Assembly: GCA_013399305.1 (NCBI GenBank)
Contig: VXAI01000116.1
Span: 1,137,541 to 1,201,540, forward strand
Length of the DNA stretch: 64,000 nt
Direction: 5' to 3'
Source: Rostratula benghalensis
Lineage: Eukaryota; Chordata; Aves; Charadriiformes; Rostratulidae
Part shown: positions 13,491 through 25,530 of the stretch, piece by piece
How the letters are laid out: every line of letters begins with the position of its first letter
Position numbering within the stretch: position 1 is the first letter of the stretch
Translations under genes and position numbers: made by a program
Notes under the pieces: model-generated
Database searches by the model: none
Told to the model about the DNA's origin: nothing
Seen by the model: the letters and a program-made list of their open reading frames with translations, nothing else

Positions 13491-14979
13491 CTGTAAGAGA
13501 GAAAGAAGGAATTGCATTAACACAATGCACATAAGCCCATATGGATGTGTCCTGACACTTATTGTCAGTTCCTAAATAAAGAGGAAGACACTGAAAATGG
13601 GAAGCAGAAAGCTGCAACAATAAATTAGAAGAAACTCAGGCAATGAAAACTCACTACTGAGTTTACGAAGTTTGCTATAATTAAGGAAAAGCATTATTCC
13701 TCCACTGGACACAATGAACACCGCCATAATTCCAATGAATGGTGTTTTAAAAACAACTCTAAACCCCCACGTGTTGAGGAGACCAGTCACTTAGGCAGGA
13801 GCTTCTCCTGCAGACAAATGGTCACCTGTCAGCCATAAAAACTCTCCTTCCTCCAACCTGTGAATCTTCTGGGGCTGGCCAGCGTCAGACTCGTGGCTGC
13901 CACTCAGGTCACAAATGACAGCAAGGCCCTTGCTCCACAGACCACCCTTATTATTAAGGTATTATTATTACCCTAACACGTGAAGCCTAGAAACATGTAT
14001 TTCTCAGCACTGAAGCAATCAAGCACCATTCTTCTGTCTTGATACAGTTCAGCTCAAGTGTTATTCTAACAACACCCAGTAAGAGAGCTGGAGGGCAACA
14101 GAAAACTTGGTTTTTACCCCAACACTCAGAGTCACAGTAAACTGGTTGAAAAAAAATCCCTGTGACTAGCTTGCCAGACTACTTTTTTGTTCTTTTTTTA
14201 CAAAAATACTTGATTGTTGTTACCAAACAAACTGGGGGAAGAGAGAAATGGATCTTTTTTGCTGGTTTTATTTTTCATTGTTATTTGTTAACTCACAAAC
14301 TGGCTATGCCCACGTAAGTAGTCATTAACAAGACAGGAGAAAAGAAGAAGATCAAGTATTTTTGGCAAAGGAATTATACAAAGTTCTTCAAGGTATCTGC
14401 AGACAAATACTTCTTGCCTAGTCTAAAAAAATGGTAGTAGTACTTGTATTAATGACAAAATACGAGTCAAATAATAGAAGTATTCCCTAGGCATCCGTTT
14501 TCCTTTCATGTAGGAAAAGCTAACTTCCTGAAATAGTTATATCAAAATCCACTCAAGGAGAATTTTTAGACAATAACAAAAAAACATAACACTGCATCTA
14601 CCATGACTTTTTTTCCTTTAAGCATCAAGATCATTCATTAATCCCAAGCAATGCAGCTCTTCTAAAAACCTGGGTTATTCAGAGACTTTTTTCCCCCAAA
14701 GGTCATTTAATGCTTTAACAAGAAAGTGTGACTTCTGACCAACATTCTTTCTGTGTTCCAAGTTAACACTAAACTTTCAATCAAGTCCGGGTATTCCTGA
14801 TAGATGTTCCTCCTGTCCCCCTCCCCCCAATTAACTACAGCCTCATTTCCTTGAACATACACCCTGAGCAAAGTACAATGGTCAAAGGACACTTACTGTT
14901 TATAACTAATTTGTTTAATTTCACAAAAGCAACCCGCATTCTTCTCTTCCCAACTAAAACACCATACCAAATGTCCTGT

Positions 14980-15016
14980 TTCAAGGAGGCAGGACTAGAT
15001 GTCCCTTTCAATCAAG
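14980..15016 (+). repeat. Possible short CR1 remnant
   Basis: The phrase GGACTAGATG followed by TCCCTTTCAA resembles the avian CR1 3' region (GGACTAGATGATCTTTCAAGG). Too short and diverged to be sure. Confidence 0.3.
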
Positions 15017-18000
15017 ACTTCTCTGATGCATTAAAACTGTCCTAGGTAAGCTAAAATTTTAAGGTAGGTCTTTCTTCCCAACACATAATAAACATCAGTA
15101 TTAAAAGACAACAGAGTTAGTCTGTTGAATCCAAGTCTTGCCCCACCATTAACACCAGAATAAACCCTTTACATGGTCCTGATAGCCAGATACCACAAAC
15201 CCTTCCTCAGAGCATCAGAGAAATTAATTTTAGAATACATGACAAAATAGAACTGCTAAAAACAACTGGTTTTGTTGGGCATTTTGGACAAGGCCCAAGA
15301 CACAAGGTAATTTTTTTGAGGTGGTGAGTTCACCATGCCACTTTAAGCACGCTTTTAAGGATAAGTTTGCAGAGGCTGGCTGTGAAAGTAAGGAAACCAA
15401 ACGTACATCCATCCCTCCCTTGCACTCCACACACAGACACACACCCACCAAAACTGCCTCAAACAGTAGCTAAATCCCATGCAACTTAGCACAACTATTC
15501 ATGAAAACAGTTATAAGGACACCGTATTTCAAGAAAGCTCCTAGAAGTAATATTCATCTTCTAATAAATGCAGAAAGCAAGAGACACTATTGGTTTCTGG
15601 ACACAGAACATTAGGCCCTCCCTCAAACAAATCACAGGCTGGTTAACTTCTCTGGTAAGAGTGCGGAGCTACCAGGCTCAAAGGCAGCCTTGAGAGGACT
15701 ACTACAGGAGGCAGGCAACAAGCAGGTCTTCTGCAGATTCCACTTCACCACCACTCTCAGCTTAATGCAACAAGACAGAGCTGAATTGAACTCCACACAA
15801 TATGAACACCTCCTAGTGAGGGTATATCTTTAGGTGGTTTAAATGATCAGTGGGCTATACTAATTCACACTAGGAAACTGTACCAGTAGCTAGAAAACAA
15901 AAAAACCCAGCTACTAATATAGCTAATATAGCACATCTAGACTCTAGTCTTCCTAAATACAGAAATATCATCTGTGAAATTGCAAGGAACTTCAAACAGA
16001 GAAAGTATTTTTACCCCTGCTATCCAACACTGCTAGAAACAATGTTACATTCCTGGTAAGAACCAGAAAGCAAAATATTTCTGTCTCCAGAAGTTGCTAC
16101 AGTCAAAGCAAGAAGTGTTGCTACTATGTCTAATAAGGAAAAGCTTGAAGAGATACTCCCTGGTTACTTCATGACCCACTCAAAAGCTAAATTAAACATT
16201 CTTCACTTAGATTATCCTCACTGCTCAGAACTGTTATAAAGAAACTTTCTCAAATCTAATTAACAAGTAAATTAGCATCCTCTTAGATCATATCCGCAGA
16301 GACTTTGTTTCCACATTTCTGTTGTGGCTCACTGCTCAGCTGCTATTCACTAAAGTATTAGCATTTAACTTACCATGCAATACCAAAACTGTTTCTATGT
16401 CTATTCCACATGACTGCTTATAAAGAATGTTTACTTCTGCCTGTTCAGAGATGCATCCTTTTTTCTGCAAGTGTAAAGAAACTCCCAAATTATTTACTTA
16501 GTGAAATTAATTATTCCTCTTCAGTCACTTTATCAGACAGGAAACCAGTGACCCGTCCTTCTCAATCTCATCACATTTGTGGCATCCCAACTCTAAGGAT
16601 TTTGTAATGTGAAGATTCCAAAACTGTTGTAGCCCTCACAGTTGTGGGAAAGATTTGACAACTCCATGCTGAAGGCTCAAAGATCAAAAAGGAAATCCAT
16701 TTATTTTGTGCTTTCAATGTTTTAAAAGCCTTAACTTGTGTCAATATCACAACTGAAGGCCTGCGCTGTGACATTTCAACTCTTAGGTTAGCAACCCTGA
16801 GGACATCAAAAAGCACAACTTTTACATTAAGAAACACATTCATTGTCCACTTTGTCTGTCATTCTACCATGCAATACACTCTGTGCAAATACAAAGCAAG
16901 GCCTAGATCTCCTCCCAGGCTCTCATATGAAGATGCAAAGACATTAGAAGTAAATGAGTCTTGGCAAGAATACAACTGCAGAAACAAGTCCTAAGACCAT
17001 CAATGGCACTGAGTGCTATGGAGGTGGTGAATCTCAGAACAAAACCAGTAGATAGCGGTGCTATTATCATCAGCCTGCAGTGAAAGCACTTTTCTCTCCT
17101 GTTCCAAAGTCAGAGCACTAAAGACCACTCTCTCCCATTCAATAGGGATTCAAAAGCTTCTGAATTAAAACAAGCACACGCAGGAAAAGCCAAAGTCCTC
17201 TAAATTTCTTCTACTGCCAAAACAATAAGGCCCTGATTCTACAAGACAACTTTGACAAATACCAGAGTTTACAGCATTCAACCTGAAGGAGCTGGGAACT
17301 CCCAACTCTTGATTTCCATTACTTATTTGGCTGTCTTCAGACAACTGCTTTGTTCCTTCCCCACCCCCCAACCCCAAAAAAAGAAAAAAATTAAGGATCA
17401 CTTCTGATCTTGCTGCAGTTATTCAATACTTTTTCTCTGTTCTCCATAGTTTGGGTGTAGGAACCACTTCAACTAGCCACAGAAGCCTACATACCATCCA
17501 GCCAAAGCCAAAAAAATCACAACCAAAAAACTTCACTAGTACAGTCCACCTACTGTGAACAACTCAGATGCCAATACTCCACACCAATCTAATAAACCTC
17601 AAACAAAAACTGAGGCTGATCATGCCAAGTGCATTTCTATCTGATTAACCTTCTTAATGATCTTTACCCTCCCAGGCATTCTGAATAGTCTTTCTCCCTT
17701 TTGAAATTGTCCATCATCCAAGCACTTGAAGTCTTTTAAAAGGAGGTTTTTTACCAAGCCAAGTTGATATTTTGTCATATTTTCAATGAAAAAGCAAATG
17801 CATTCTCTGTGTGCTTCTTTTCTTATTTATTTTTTTTTAAACAGCAAACCGTCTGAACTCCCTAAGCATTTTCCTAGCTCTGCCATTTCTTTCTATTCCC
17901 CTGATCTCAAATTATACAAAAAAGGATATACTTGCAGTGTCAAGTAACTGAATAAATCTTAGGAAGTCCCTGGTGTACAAATCCCCTCTTTCCATTACAG

Positions 18001-20041
18001 TTCATCTGTAAGTTAAGATTCTGATTCTCAACAAGAGCTAGGGGCAGCAAGCAATACTACTTATCACCATGGCATTCAAATACAGTCCACTTTCTGAAGC
18101 AACATTCCATCACCTACTAGTTTACACAAATCAAACCACCAAGCTCTGAATTATACCGAGATTTTTGCCATGTCTACATTTGCAAATAATAAATCATCTG
18201 GTAATGTAAGAACATAACCACGGTTCACTTGCACCCACGCTCCACCTGGCAGAATGACACTGAGAAAAGTAACAGCAAGATAATCCAGGTAGAGCTACTC
18301 TAATACCCAATGCATGGTGATACCTCTGACAAAATCAGCAGTGAAACAGAAAGCCAGATGGACATTTCTCTCAAGAGCTTCTGATCTACATTCTCACTGA
18401 AGTTATACTGTACCAAAAATTAAGGACCCTAAAAAACATCTAGGGAACATGCGAGAATATTCTCCTTTTCTAGCAATACATCTCTCCCATCATGATCAAA
18501 TTGTCAGCTCTGAAAATTTTGCTTTTCTCCATTTGCTTATTTGACAGAGCTGCTTTAAGTCAAGCATCAATTTTGGTAACTTCCCTCCCTACCCTGAAAC
18601 CTTTCACTGCAAAACTTCAAATGTACCTCCAGAACCAAAACTGGCGTGGCCATTAGAAAGAAAATGGATGATTCAGAAAAGGCAATAACTTCTTTCACCA
18701 ACTAGGAAGTTTGTAGAAAAAGTTCCTGGAAAAAAGTAGACAAAAGCCCACTATAAAGAGTCTGACTTCTCTAAGATAGGTGTCTTAGAATTGTAATAAG
18801 AAGCCTAAGTTAGATATGTAACTGATAAATAGCCACTCAACCTGAAAAAGTACAAGTTTAACTCTTACATTCTTTCAGTGTGTCTCTAGAGCAAGAGAGA
18901 AAGGTGTGAAAAAAAGCCATCTAGAAAATCCACTTGTTCCATGTGTTTTCAAATTTATTACTGTGTGTGCACTAAGTTGGCCAACCCGTGCAAGGCTTTT
19001 CCCCCTGTAGCTTTGTAACAAACTGCATGACATGGAAATAACAGTATTTGGGAAGGTATAAGAACAAAACATTCTTCTAATGCTTATCTGATTGCTGTAA
19101 CTCAGACACACCTGTCATATTTCTCCTACATTTCCTATTTTTTACCCCAAAATACAAAGCTATATGTGTCCATACCATTCAACATCCCTTATCATTCATT
19201 TCTTCCACACAATTCTCTCCCTCCTGGCATAACACTGTTGCATCACTTTCAAAATTTTAGAAGACACTTTTCTTTTTTTTTTTTTTAACATGTGGTACAG
19301 TAAGTTTTGCAAATCTGTTCCTATTCTGCGATATGACAGAAACATTAGAAGTCACATGCTTAAGACAGGCAGAAATCCATCATAGGACATTGATGAAACA
19401 GCAAAACCAGCAAAGCAATCAGAAGTAGTTTCCCTCAAAAGGGAAAAATCCCGAAAGATGCCACATAGGTCTCACTGGAACAATCCAATCCCAAAGAAAC
19501 ATCAAACATTTTTTTCCCAAATCAGACAGTTCTACTTTCCAACTCACAGATTTGCTCAACAGGTGGGGAAAGAAGAGCAAAAAAGACCATAAAACCCCCC
19601 ACACCAATAAAGAAGCCAAAAGGATTCCCTGGTGTTATTCAGAATTCAAAAAATATGTGAGCACAATTGTCAAAAAATATGTCAATTGCACATTTCCACA
19701 CAGAAGAGAAATAAAAAAATTTGTCCTAGAGCTGGTTTTGGGGAAAAAAACCAGAAGATATATGGCATCTTTACTCACAAAAGATTTAAGGGAAGGAAAA
19801 AAACCTCACCTCTAGCACACTTAGAGCAGAGCAAATCAAAGAGAAAGGTAAGACCTAGTCTTCCTTCTTTGGAGATACAGGACAAAGCCACACTTAATTT
19901 GAAAGCCTCAGTACCAACCAAGAAGTCCTAGCAGGTGTAAGCCAGTTCCCCCAACAGTGACACCCCAGCTGAGACCAAATCTGTGGTTGCTGCTATCTAG
20001 TCCTCACCACAGCCATCAAGTCCCTTTTTGTAGCAGCTTCT

Positions 20042-20064
20042 AGAGAGAGAGAGAGAGAGAGAGA
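20042..20064. repeat. (AG)n microsatellite
   Basis: Uninterrupted AG dinucleotide run of about eleven units, followed by an imperfect AAG end. Likely length-polymorphic. Confidence 0.95.
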
Positions 20065-20622
20065 AAGAATCAGGTGCTCAATGTGTGCAACCCTGTTTCT
20101 GGCGAGTAACTAGCATTTTTGGTACATTCTGGGGACTAGAGTCCCTCATGAAAAAGAAGTTATGGTAAACTGGGTGAGGGGCAGGGGGAATAACAAAAAA
20201 GCCCCCAATACCCTCCAGCTACTTTGAAGACCAAGTAGAAACTCTAAGCTCCTGCAACCCTTAGAGTTACATATTTAAATGCTTTATATGCATGTATTAC
20301 AATCAAATTTAGATAAAGATTGCTACCCCTTCACCATTTGTACAAAAATTCCTTTTAATTACCAGTTAAGTATGAAATCAACATAGAAGGTTTAAACAAG
20401 CCATCCTGAGTCAGAAAATGCTGCACAGTACTACCCCAGCAGTTTTATACAGTATTTCACCACTTCACCTGTTTAGCTCTCTTACAGTATTAGTTAGCAC
20501 AAGGATCAAGCAAGACACAAAACAACTGTGCTTCAGACCACCTAACTTTGCTTTCATCCCCATCAGCTGAAGGGTGACCCAAACACAAAGAGTCTGTAGG
20601 TACTCTGTTATCTTTCACTGGC

Positions 20623-20642
20623 AAAAAAAAAAAAAAAAAAAA
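20623..20642. repeat. A20 homopolymer
   Basis: Run of twenty A residues with no recognisable retroposed sequence immediately upstream on the plus strand. Treated as a simple repeat. Confidence 0.9.
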
Positions 20643-23600
20643 GAAAATGGGGATGCAACCTTGGAGCAAAAACGTGCAGTGCTGCATCACAAAACATCGA
20701 TCACTTGCCAAAGAGATGCTGTCAAGGCTAGATCACCAATAGTGCATATTCAGTCTGCCAGAGTTTGCAGGGCTATCACCTGAGCCAAGATGCTGCTCTC
20801 ATGTCTGCACCAAAGGCTTCAGTTGAAATGTTACAAGCCACTGTGGCAGATGGCAGAATTTCATATGTAACATCAGAAGCTTTGGCAACGGAAGCCCAAA
20901 CAGGAATACAAGGTATGGGCAACACTTTCTGTACTGTCTGTGGGAGAGCTGGTTAAAACAAACTTGCATAGGGGCCTTTTAACAATGTCCTGTCTTCTCC
21001 TACCCAGCCTGGACAAGGTGTGAACAGCCCAGCAGCAGGATGTAACATCTCCAATAGAAGATAACAGAAGCTGCACCACAGTGAAAGAGTTTATTAGAAG
21101 ATGAAAACTGTAAACCAAATTACAAAGTTACAGAAGTGAGATGTTCCAGGAGATGTGCCAATCTTACATCAGCAAGCCTCAGTCCCTTCATCACTGAAGG
21201 CTGCACGCAGGCTTACAGTTATAGCTCAAGCTGAAGATCCCTCAGGACACATAAGTAACAAAACAAGTATTTTGAAAAACAATCAGCATTGCCAACAACT
21301 CAAAGAAACTAACAGTGTAAGTATTTGTCACAACTTGGGCATTTTGAAACACTGCACTACTGCAATTAGCAACACCAATAATAAAGAATCAAGGAAGAAA
21401 CTGGTGAAGTTAAAAGCTTAAATATTACAGCCAGGAAGAAGTAATTTCTTTTCCCCCTACACATCCCAAAAAAAATTGTGCTACGGACCAACAAAAGATT
21501 CCATTTCCCATTTCAAAATGCTAGTTTTATTCCAGTAACATAAGAATAGACTTCCACAGTTCCAATTATCAGAAAGGCAAGCATTAGGGGGTAAATTATG
21601 ACTAAGATGTACGGTTTCTCACAGCATACCGTATCCGCTCACTCCAAAATCTGTTTATTTTGGACAAGTGATACAAAACTTTCTTATAGCAGGAAGTCCT
21701 GCAAGTCAAAGGCCACTGCTGAAACAGTATTTCCACTATTTTGCAACAGGAACTTAAAAATCACTTACGAACATGAACGAAACTGCTGATCAACATCACC
21801 AGATTTGTCCTTTAGCAATTTAACCATCAGAGAGGGAACTGCTGTTTTTTCTGTACATTCTTTAGAAACCCAAGTAAATCCCCACAACCCAACGCTACAA
21901 AACCTTTAACATCAACACCCGGGAAGTGAAACACCATGTCCCGAAGCTGAAGTTCCCAAACAATCTCATGACAGTCCTGAGCGTTTCAAAGTCTCTTCAG
22001 AACATGTGCCCACGCTCACTCTATACTCTGCACATGAAGCACCTCAGTTTTCCGTATGCTTGCAGAAAACTATGAAAGAGTTCAAGTAAGACTGGCAGAT
22101 GTGAAACGCATTGCTGAATTCCTCAAACAGCAACACTCACCAGTACAGCCTGAAGACCTGCTCACCATATATACTATACTTCCAAATATACTATATTTAG
22201 CTCCAGTAAACTAGAGCTAAATACCAAGGCTAAATACCTACCCAGATGGCTGTTAGCATACCTTCTCAGCCAATTTACATTGCAAGATGCAACAAGATAA
22301 TACAGGCTTCTGAACTAAATTTTCTATTTCCAGACTTAAAATATTAAGAACTGTAATAATTTTGTTACTTAGCATCTGTTACTGTTTTGAAAGAAAAAAA
22401 CCCTGAGAGTTTCTTTCCCATAGTACTGATACCACACAATACTATCAAGTAGCTGATCTTGAAGCACCAAACTGAAAATAAGGAAGCAATCAACTGGACA
22501 TACTAACCCATACTTAAATCTTGATATAGAAATGTTTTAATACATTCTTAAATGGGTGCTGAGAATATTTAGCAGCATTGTGTTTAACATGCTTCAATTC
22601 CAATCAAACACATAATCAGATGGCTAAGAGCTGCAATATAATTATAACCATACAGCCCAAAATACACCACATTTTTATGCTGAGTCTAGCAGTCTAAAAC
22701 TGTCCAGTAAATTAGAAAAGCAAACAAACAAACATATGTGTTCCTAGCAAACACATATGAAACGGAAGAATACCATTCAGTGACACCTAGCCTACCACCA
22801 CTGATATTTGATGCATTCCTCTACCCAAAACACATTGCTGTCAACAGTGTTGAGTATTCCAGAGCTGGCTCCAATTAAGCTCAACAGACCCAACACCACA
22901 GAGTGTGGAGATAAGCCACTCGTAGTCCAAATATCCACTCACAGTCACATTACCAGCACTTCTTGACCAGGATCATGGAGCAAAGGCACAATGCCTTATT
23001 AAAAATAGTGCACGCTTCTAGCACCCAAGCTAGGGCATCCACAACGCGTTCTGCATCATAAACATGCCTGCCTAGATCTTAAAAGCACGGAGAGGGTTTT
23101 GGTTGGCTCACTGCAATGGACCAATTCACACAGCAGTAAGTTAATTTCATATTTGCAAATGCTGCAAGTCTACCAATATTGCATAGGATGAGCAAAATAC
23201 TGCAGAAATGCTAGTTGACACAAACCATACGCTTTGTTCACATAGCCTACTTCAAGATAGCACTAACTTGTCACCAAAATGTGCCAAGATTGCAATCAAG
23301 CTGGCTCTCTGCAGAACCAGTGTGGATCCATGGGAGTCTGCAAACTGAGGAACACCTTACAACTGTACAGCCTCACCTGGGCCCAGGGACATGCACAGGC
23401 ACCAGGTAGCAACACAGCTAGTTTATAGTCTGGTGAAGTTTATGACTTAACTGATCATTTCTGTTTGCTACAACATGCAAAATGTGCTTTTCTTACCTAC
23501 CATTTGTTTTCCATAGTAAAATTTCATGGTCCAATACATGCCCATGCATGGACTTTGCCACAAACCTTCAACGCTAAGTAACCAGAATTTAATCATTAAA

Positions 23601-23974
23601 GTACGGCCAGGACTCACAGGTCTACACTGAAATCTTGGGAGTTAACTTTAGTTAGCCAAGAAATTTCAGTTATTCATGAAACTACAGGTCAAAATACATA
23701 CATTTAGTCCTCTGCACTATTTCTCTGTAAGTCTCTACGCACGCATATGTAAGCACAACTAGAAACTATGGTCCTAATCTTTCAAGGTGAACATCATGCA
23801 GGATCTCAGCACCCAGCACTACTGACTGGGCTCTATGCAAACTTCTTCGTTTATGCCGATCAATTCCCAGAACTGCAGGGCACCAGACTGAAGATAAGCA
23901 GCAGGTACCTCAGCACCTCCACAAGTCCCCATACACCATAGTCTGGATCCCTCGGGAGCCACAGCCCCCCCCCC

Positions 23975-23999
23975 NNNNNNNNNNNNNNNNNNNNNNNNN
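23975..23999. other. Assembly gap (25 N) at the CpG-island edge
   Basis: Twenty-five ambiguous bases preceded by a C10 homopolymer (23965-23974) and followed by GC-rich repetitive sequence. The island is therefore probably incomplete on this side. Confidence 0.99.
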
Positions 24000-24048
24000 G
24001 CCGCACCACGGGGTACTTGAACTTCAACGCCCCTGCCGCACCAGGGGG
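24000..24048. repeat. Partial GC-rich tandem repeat beside gap
   Basis: GCCGCACCACGGGG at 24000-24013 recurs as GCCGCACCAGGGGG at 24035-24048, a 35-bp period. The second unit diverges after this core. The repeat abuts the N gap, so further copies may be missing or collapsed. Confidence 0.6.
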
Positions 24049-25159
24049 CCGATAGCTCGAGAATTGCCGCGAAAATAACTAACTATATACAAAAATTAAA
24101 TGAAATTAAAGGAAAAGAACGACCCATCTCCCCGCCTGCGAGCCGGGCTCACTTCCTGCGCTGCCCCGGGGCGGCGGGCGGCTCCCATCCCCCGGAGCCC
24201 GGCTCCCCGCCGGCCCTCCCACGCACAAACGGACTGGGGCCGGGGCACCCCCTCCCGCATCCCTGCCGGGGCCGGGAAAGGCCCCCGCGGGAAAATCGCC
24301 CAACGCCGGCAACAACAAAGGCCGCCGGAGTAGCCCAGCGCCGCCGCAGCGCCCGCGGGGCTTCACCGCTCCCTCCCGGGCTCCCCTCGGGCCCCCTCCT
24401 CACGCCAGGCCGGGGCTCCGGCATAGCCCCTGACCGCCCCCCTCAGCCCGGGGTCGAGCCGCCCACCCCGCAGACAGGCCTGCCCGGGGCACGGGGGGGG
24501 GACGCGCAGCTAAGAGCGCAGCTGAAATAAAACATTAAAAAAACCGAGGAGCTTGGGGTGAGGAGGGGGGGAAGTGAGAGGGTTGTCCGTGCAGTGACAA
24601 TGATCCGCCACCCGACGCACCTGCGCCGCCGCCCCCCTCCTCAGCCCGGCGGAGCGAGGCGGCCCCCCCCTATGGCATCCCCAGGGAGCGAGGCGGGCTC
24701 CGCGGCCTGCGGTCGGGCCGAGAGGCACCGGCACCTCAAGCAGCGGCGGGGGCAGCAGCCCAGCGCCCCGGGCCCGCGGGGCGGCGGCCGGTTCCCCCGC
24801 GGCGCGGCCGGGCCCGGCGGCAGTGCAACAAAGCGCAGGGGCCCGGGGAGCGGCGGCCAGGCACTCACCGGGAGGCGCCGGGGGACTCCCTCTGGGTGCT
24901 GTGCCCGGCCCAGCCCGCTGGTCCGAGGAGGCGGCAGCGGGCGGTCTCTCCTCTCGTTTCTTCTCCTTTTCCCTCTCCGCTCCTTTCCGCGGGCACGGCT
25001 CGGCGGCAGGGGGTGGGGGATGTTAGGCGACGGGGTGGCCGCGGCCGGGCGGTGCGGGCCGGGCCGGGAGGGCGGCTCCCCCGCTGCGGCCCGGGCGGGC
25101 TCCGGCGGGAGGCACCGCCGCCGCTACAGCGTCCGGGCGCTGGGGTCGTTCCGGCCCCA

Positions 25160-25240
25160 TCAAGGCCGGGCCGCGCCGAGGGGGCCGCGCGAGGCGGGGC
25201 AGAGGGAGCGGGGCCGCTCCCCGCAGCGGCTGGTGGCCAT
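25160..25240 (-). other. Candidate upstream ORF in first exon
   Basis: A 26-codon frame beginning ATGGCCACC in good Kozak context (A at -3, G at +4), inside the YY1-type AAGATGGC, and ending at TGA (25162-25160). If transcription starts upstream of 25240 it would act as an upstream ORF in the leader. The start overlaps a motif that is common simply as a YY1 site, so translation is unproven. Confidence 0.25.
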
Positions 25241-25243
25241 CTT
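25236..25243 (-). promoter_or_regulatory. YY1-type motif AAGATGGC
   Basis: Reads AAGATGGC on the minus strand. In CpG-island promoters this motif tends to lie just downstream of the start site in sense orientation, which supports leftward transcription starting slightly to the right of it. Confidence 0.5.
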
Positions 25244-25245
25244 AG

Positions 25246-25272
25246 TCCTCCTCCTCCTCCTCCTCCTCCTCC
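25246..25272. repeat. (TCC)n trinucleotide repeat
   Basis: Nine uninterrupted TCC units (GGA on the minus strand), adjacent to the presumed start region of the CpG-island transcript. Likely polymorphic. Confidence 0.95.
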
Positions 25273-25314
25273 TTCGCGGCGCCTAGTGCCCCCTCCCTCC
25301 GCTCCTGCTCCTGC

Positions 25315-25344
25315 TCCTCCTCCTCCTCCTCCTCCTCCTCCTCC
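25315..25344. repeat. (TCC)n trinucleotide repeat, second block
   Basis: About ten TCC units, preceded by degenerate GCTCCT units (25300-25314). Together with the block at 25246 this makes a strongly purine/pyrimidine-asymmetric segment in the promoter. Confidence 0.95.
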
Positions 25345-25490
25345 CGGCTGGCTGCGGTCGCCGCCGCTCCCGCGGCCCGGCGAGGCCGCCTGAGGAGAAC
25401 CGGTCCGTAATGGCGGGTCGCGGGAGCAGCCCCTCAAGCCGCGGCCGGCCACCCCCTCCCCTCAGCGGGAAGGCAGCGCGCTGGGGGGTC

Positions 25491-25497
25491 CCATCTT
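25491..25497 (-). promoter_or_regulatory. Second AAGATGG motif
   Basis: Reads AAGATGG on the minus strand, the same orientation as the site at 25236-25243. Could mark an alternative start about 250 bp upstream. Weaker match than the first, since GGG follows. Confidence 0.3.
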
Positions 25498-25530
25498 AGC
25501 GCTGACCGGGCCGGGCCGGCTCGACAGGCA

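Larger units (their letters stand above)
10939..23974. other. Long AT-rich non-coding arm left of the CpG island
   Basis: About 13 kb without a supportable coding exon. It contains a weak exon-like segment at 13427-13490, a short tandem repeat at 12791-12820, a GA microsatellite at 20042-20064 and an A20 run at 20623-20642. Base composition and the absence of open frames fit a large intron. Because a minus-strand donor sits at 24868, the likeliest reading is intron 1 of the CpG-island gene, but plain intergenic DNA is not excluded. Confidence 0.4.
24869..25260 (-). other. Probable 5'-untranslated first exon of unidentified gene
   Basis: The left border is a strong splice donor on the minus strand, GGCGCCTCCCG|GTGAGTGCC (GT at 24868-24867). 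The right border (start site) is not visible and is placed near the YY1 motif at 25236-25243. Between 25160 and the donor I saw no ATG on the minus strand opening a coding frame into the donor, so coding would begin in a later exon outside or undetected in this window. In human the gene next to the CDS1 3' end is, from memory, WDFY3, which also has untranslated first exons but faces CDS1 tail to tail, so assigning this exon to it would be a guess. Confidence 0.5.
24000..25530. promoter_or_regulatory. CpG island / TATA-less promoter
   Basis: About 1.5 kb of very GC-rich sequence dense in CpG, sharply bounded by AT-rich DNA on the right and an assembly gap on the left. GC boxes are abundant and no TATA box was seen. 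Two AAGATGG (YY1-type) motifs both lie on the minus strand, and a strong donor on the same strand follows at 24868. Together these suggest initiation around 25250-25500 with transcription leftwards. CpG islands are often bidirectional, so a rightward transcript is possible too, though no plus-strand exon-donor pair was found. The gene served is not identified. Confidence 0.85.

Noticed and set aside
13572..13790. Hydrophobic minus-strand frame resembling a membrane segment
   Set aside because: T-rich sequence naturally translates to Phe/Leu/Ile; first codon is GTG preceded by a stop, and it does not join the neighbouring exon-like segment in one frame.
24558..25286. Plus-strand open frame of 242 aa in the CpG island
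   Set aside because: Stops are rare in such GC-rich DNA; the translation is low-complexity Arg/Gly/Pro, overlaps equally long frames on the other strand and crosses a TCC repeat. No domain recognised.
24865..25452. Minus-strand open frame of 195 aa covering the presumed first exon
   Set aside because: Glycine/proline-rich low-complexity translation that runs through the GGA repeats; the start would need to be upstream of the YY1 motif. More likely 5'UTR.
25410..25499. Plus-strand 29-codon ATGGCGGGT frame as start of a divergent gene
   Set aside because: Short, no donor in frame and no downstream exon found; ATGGCGG strings are common in CpG islands.
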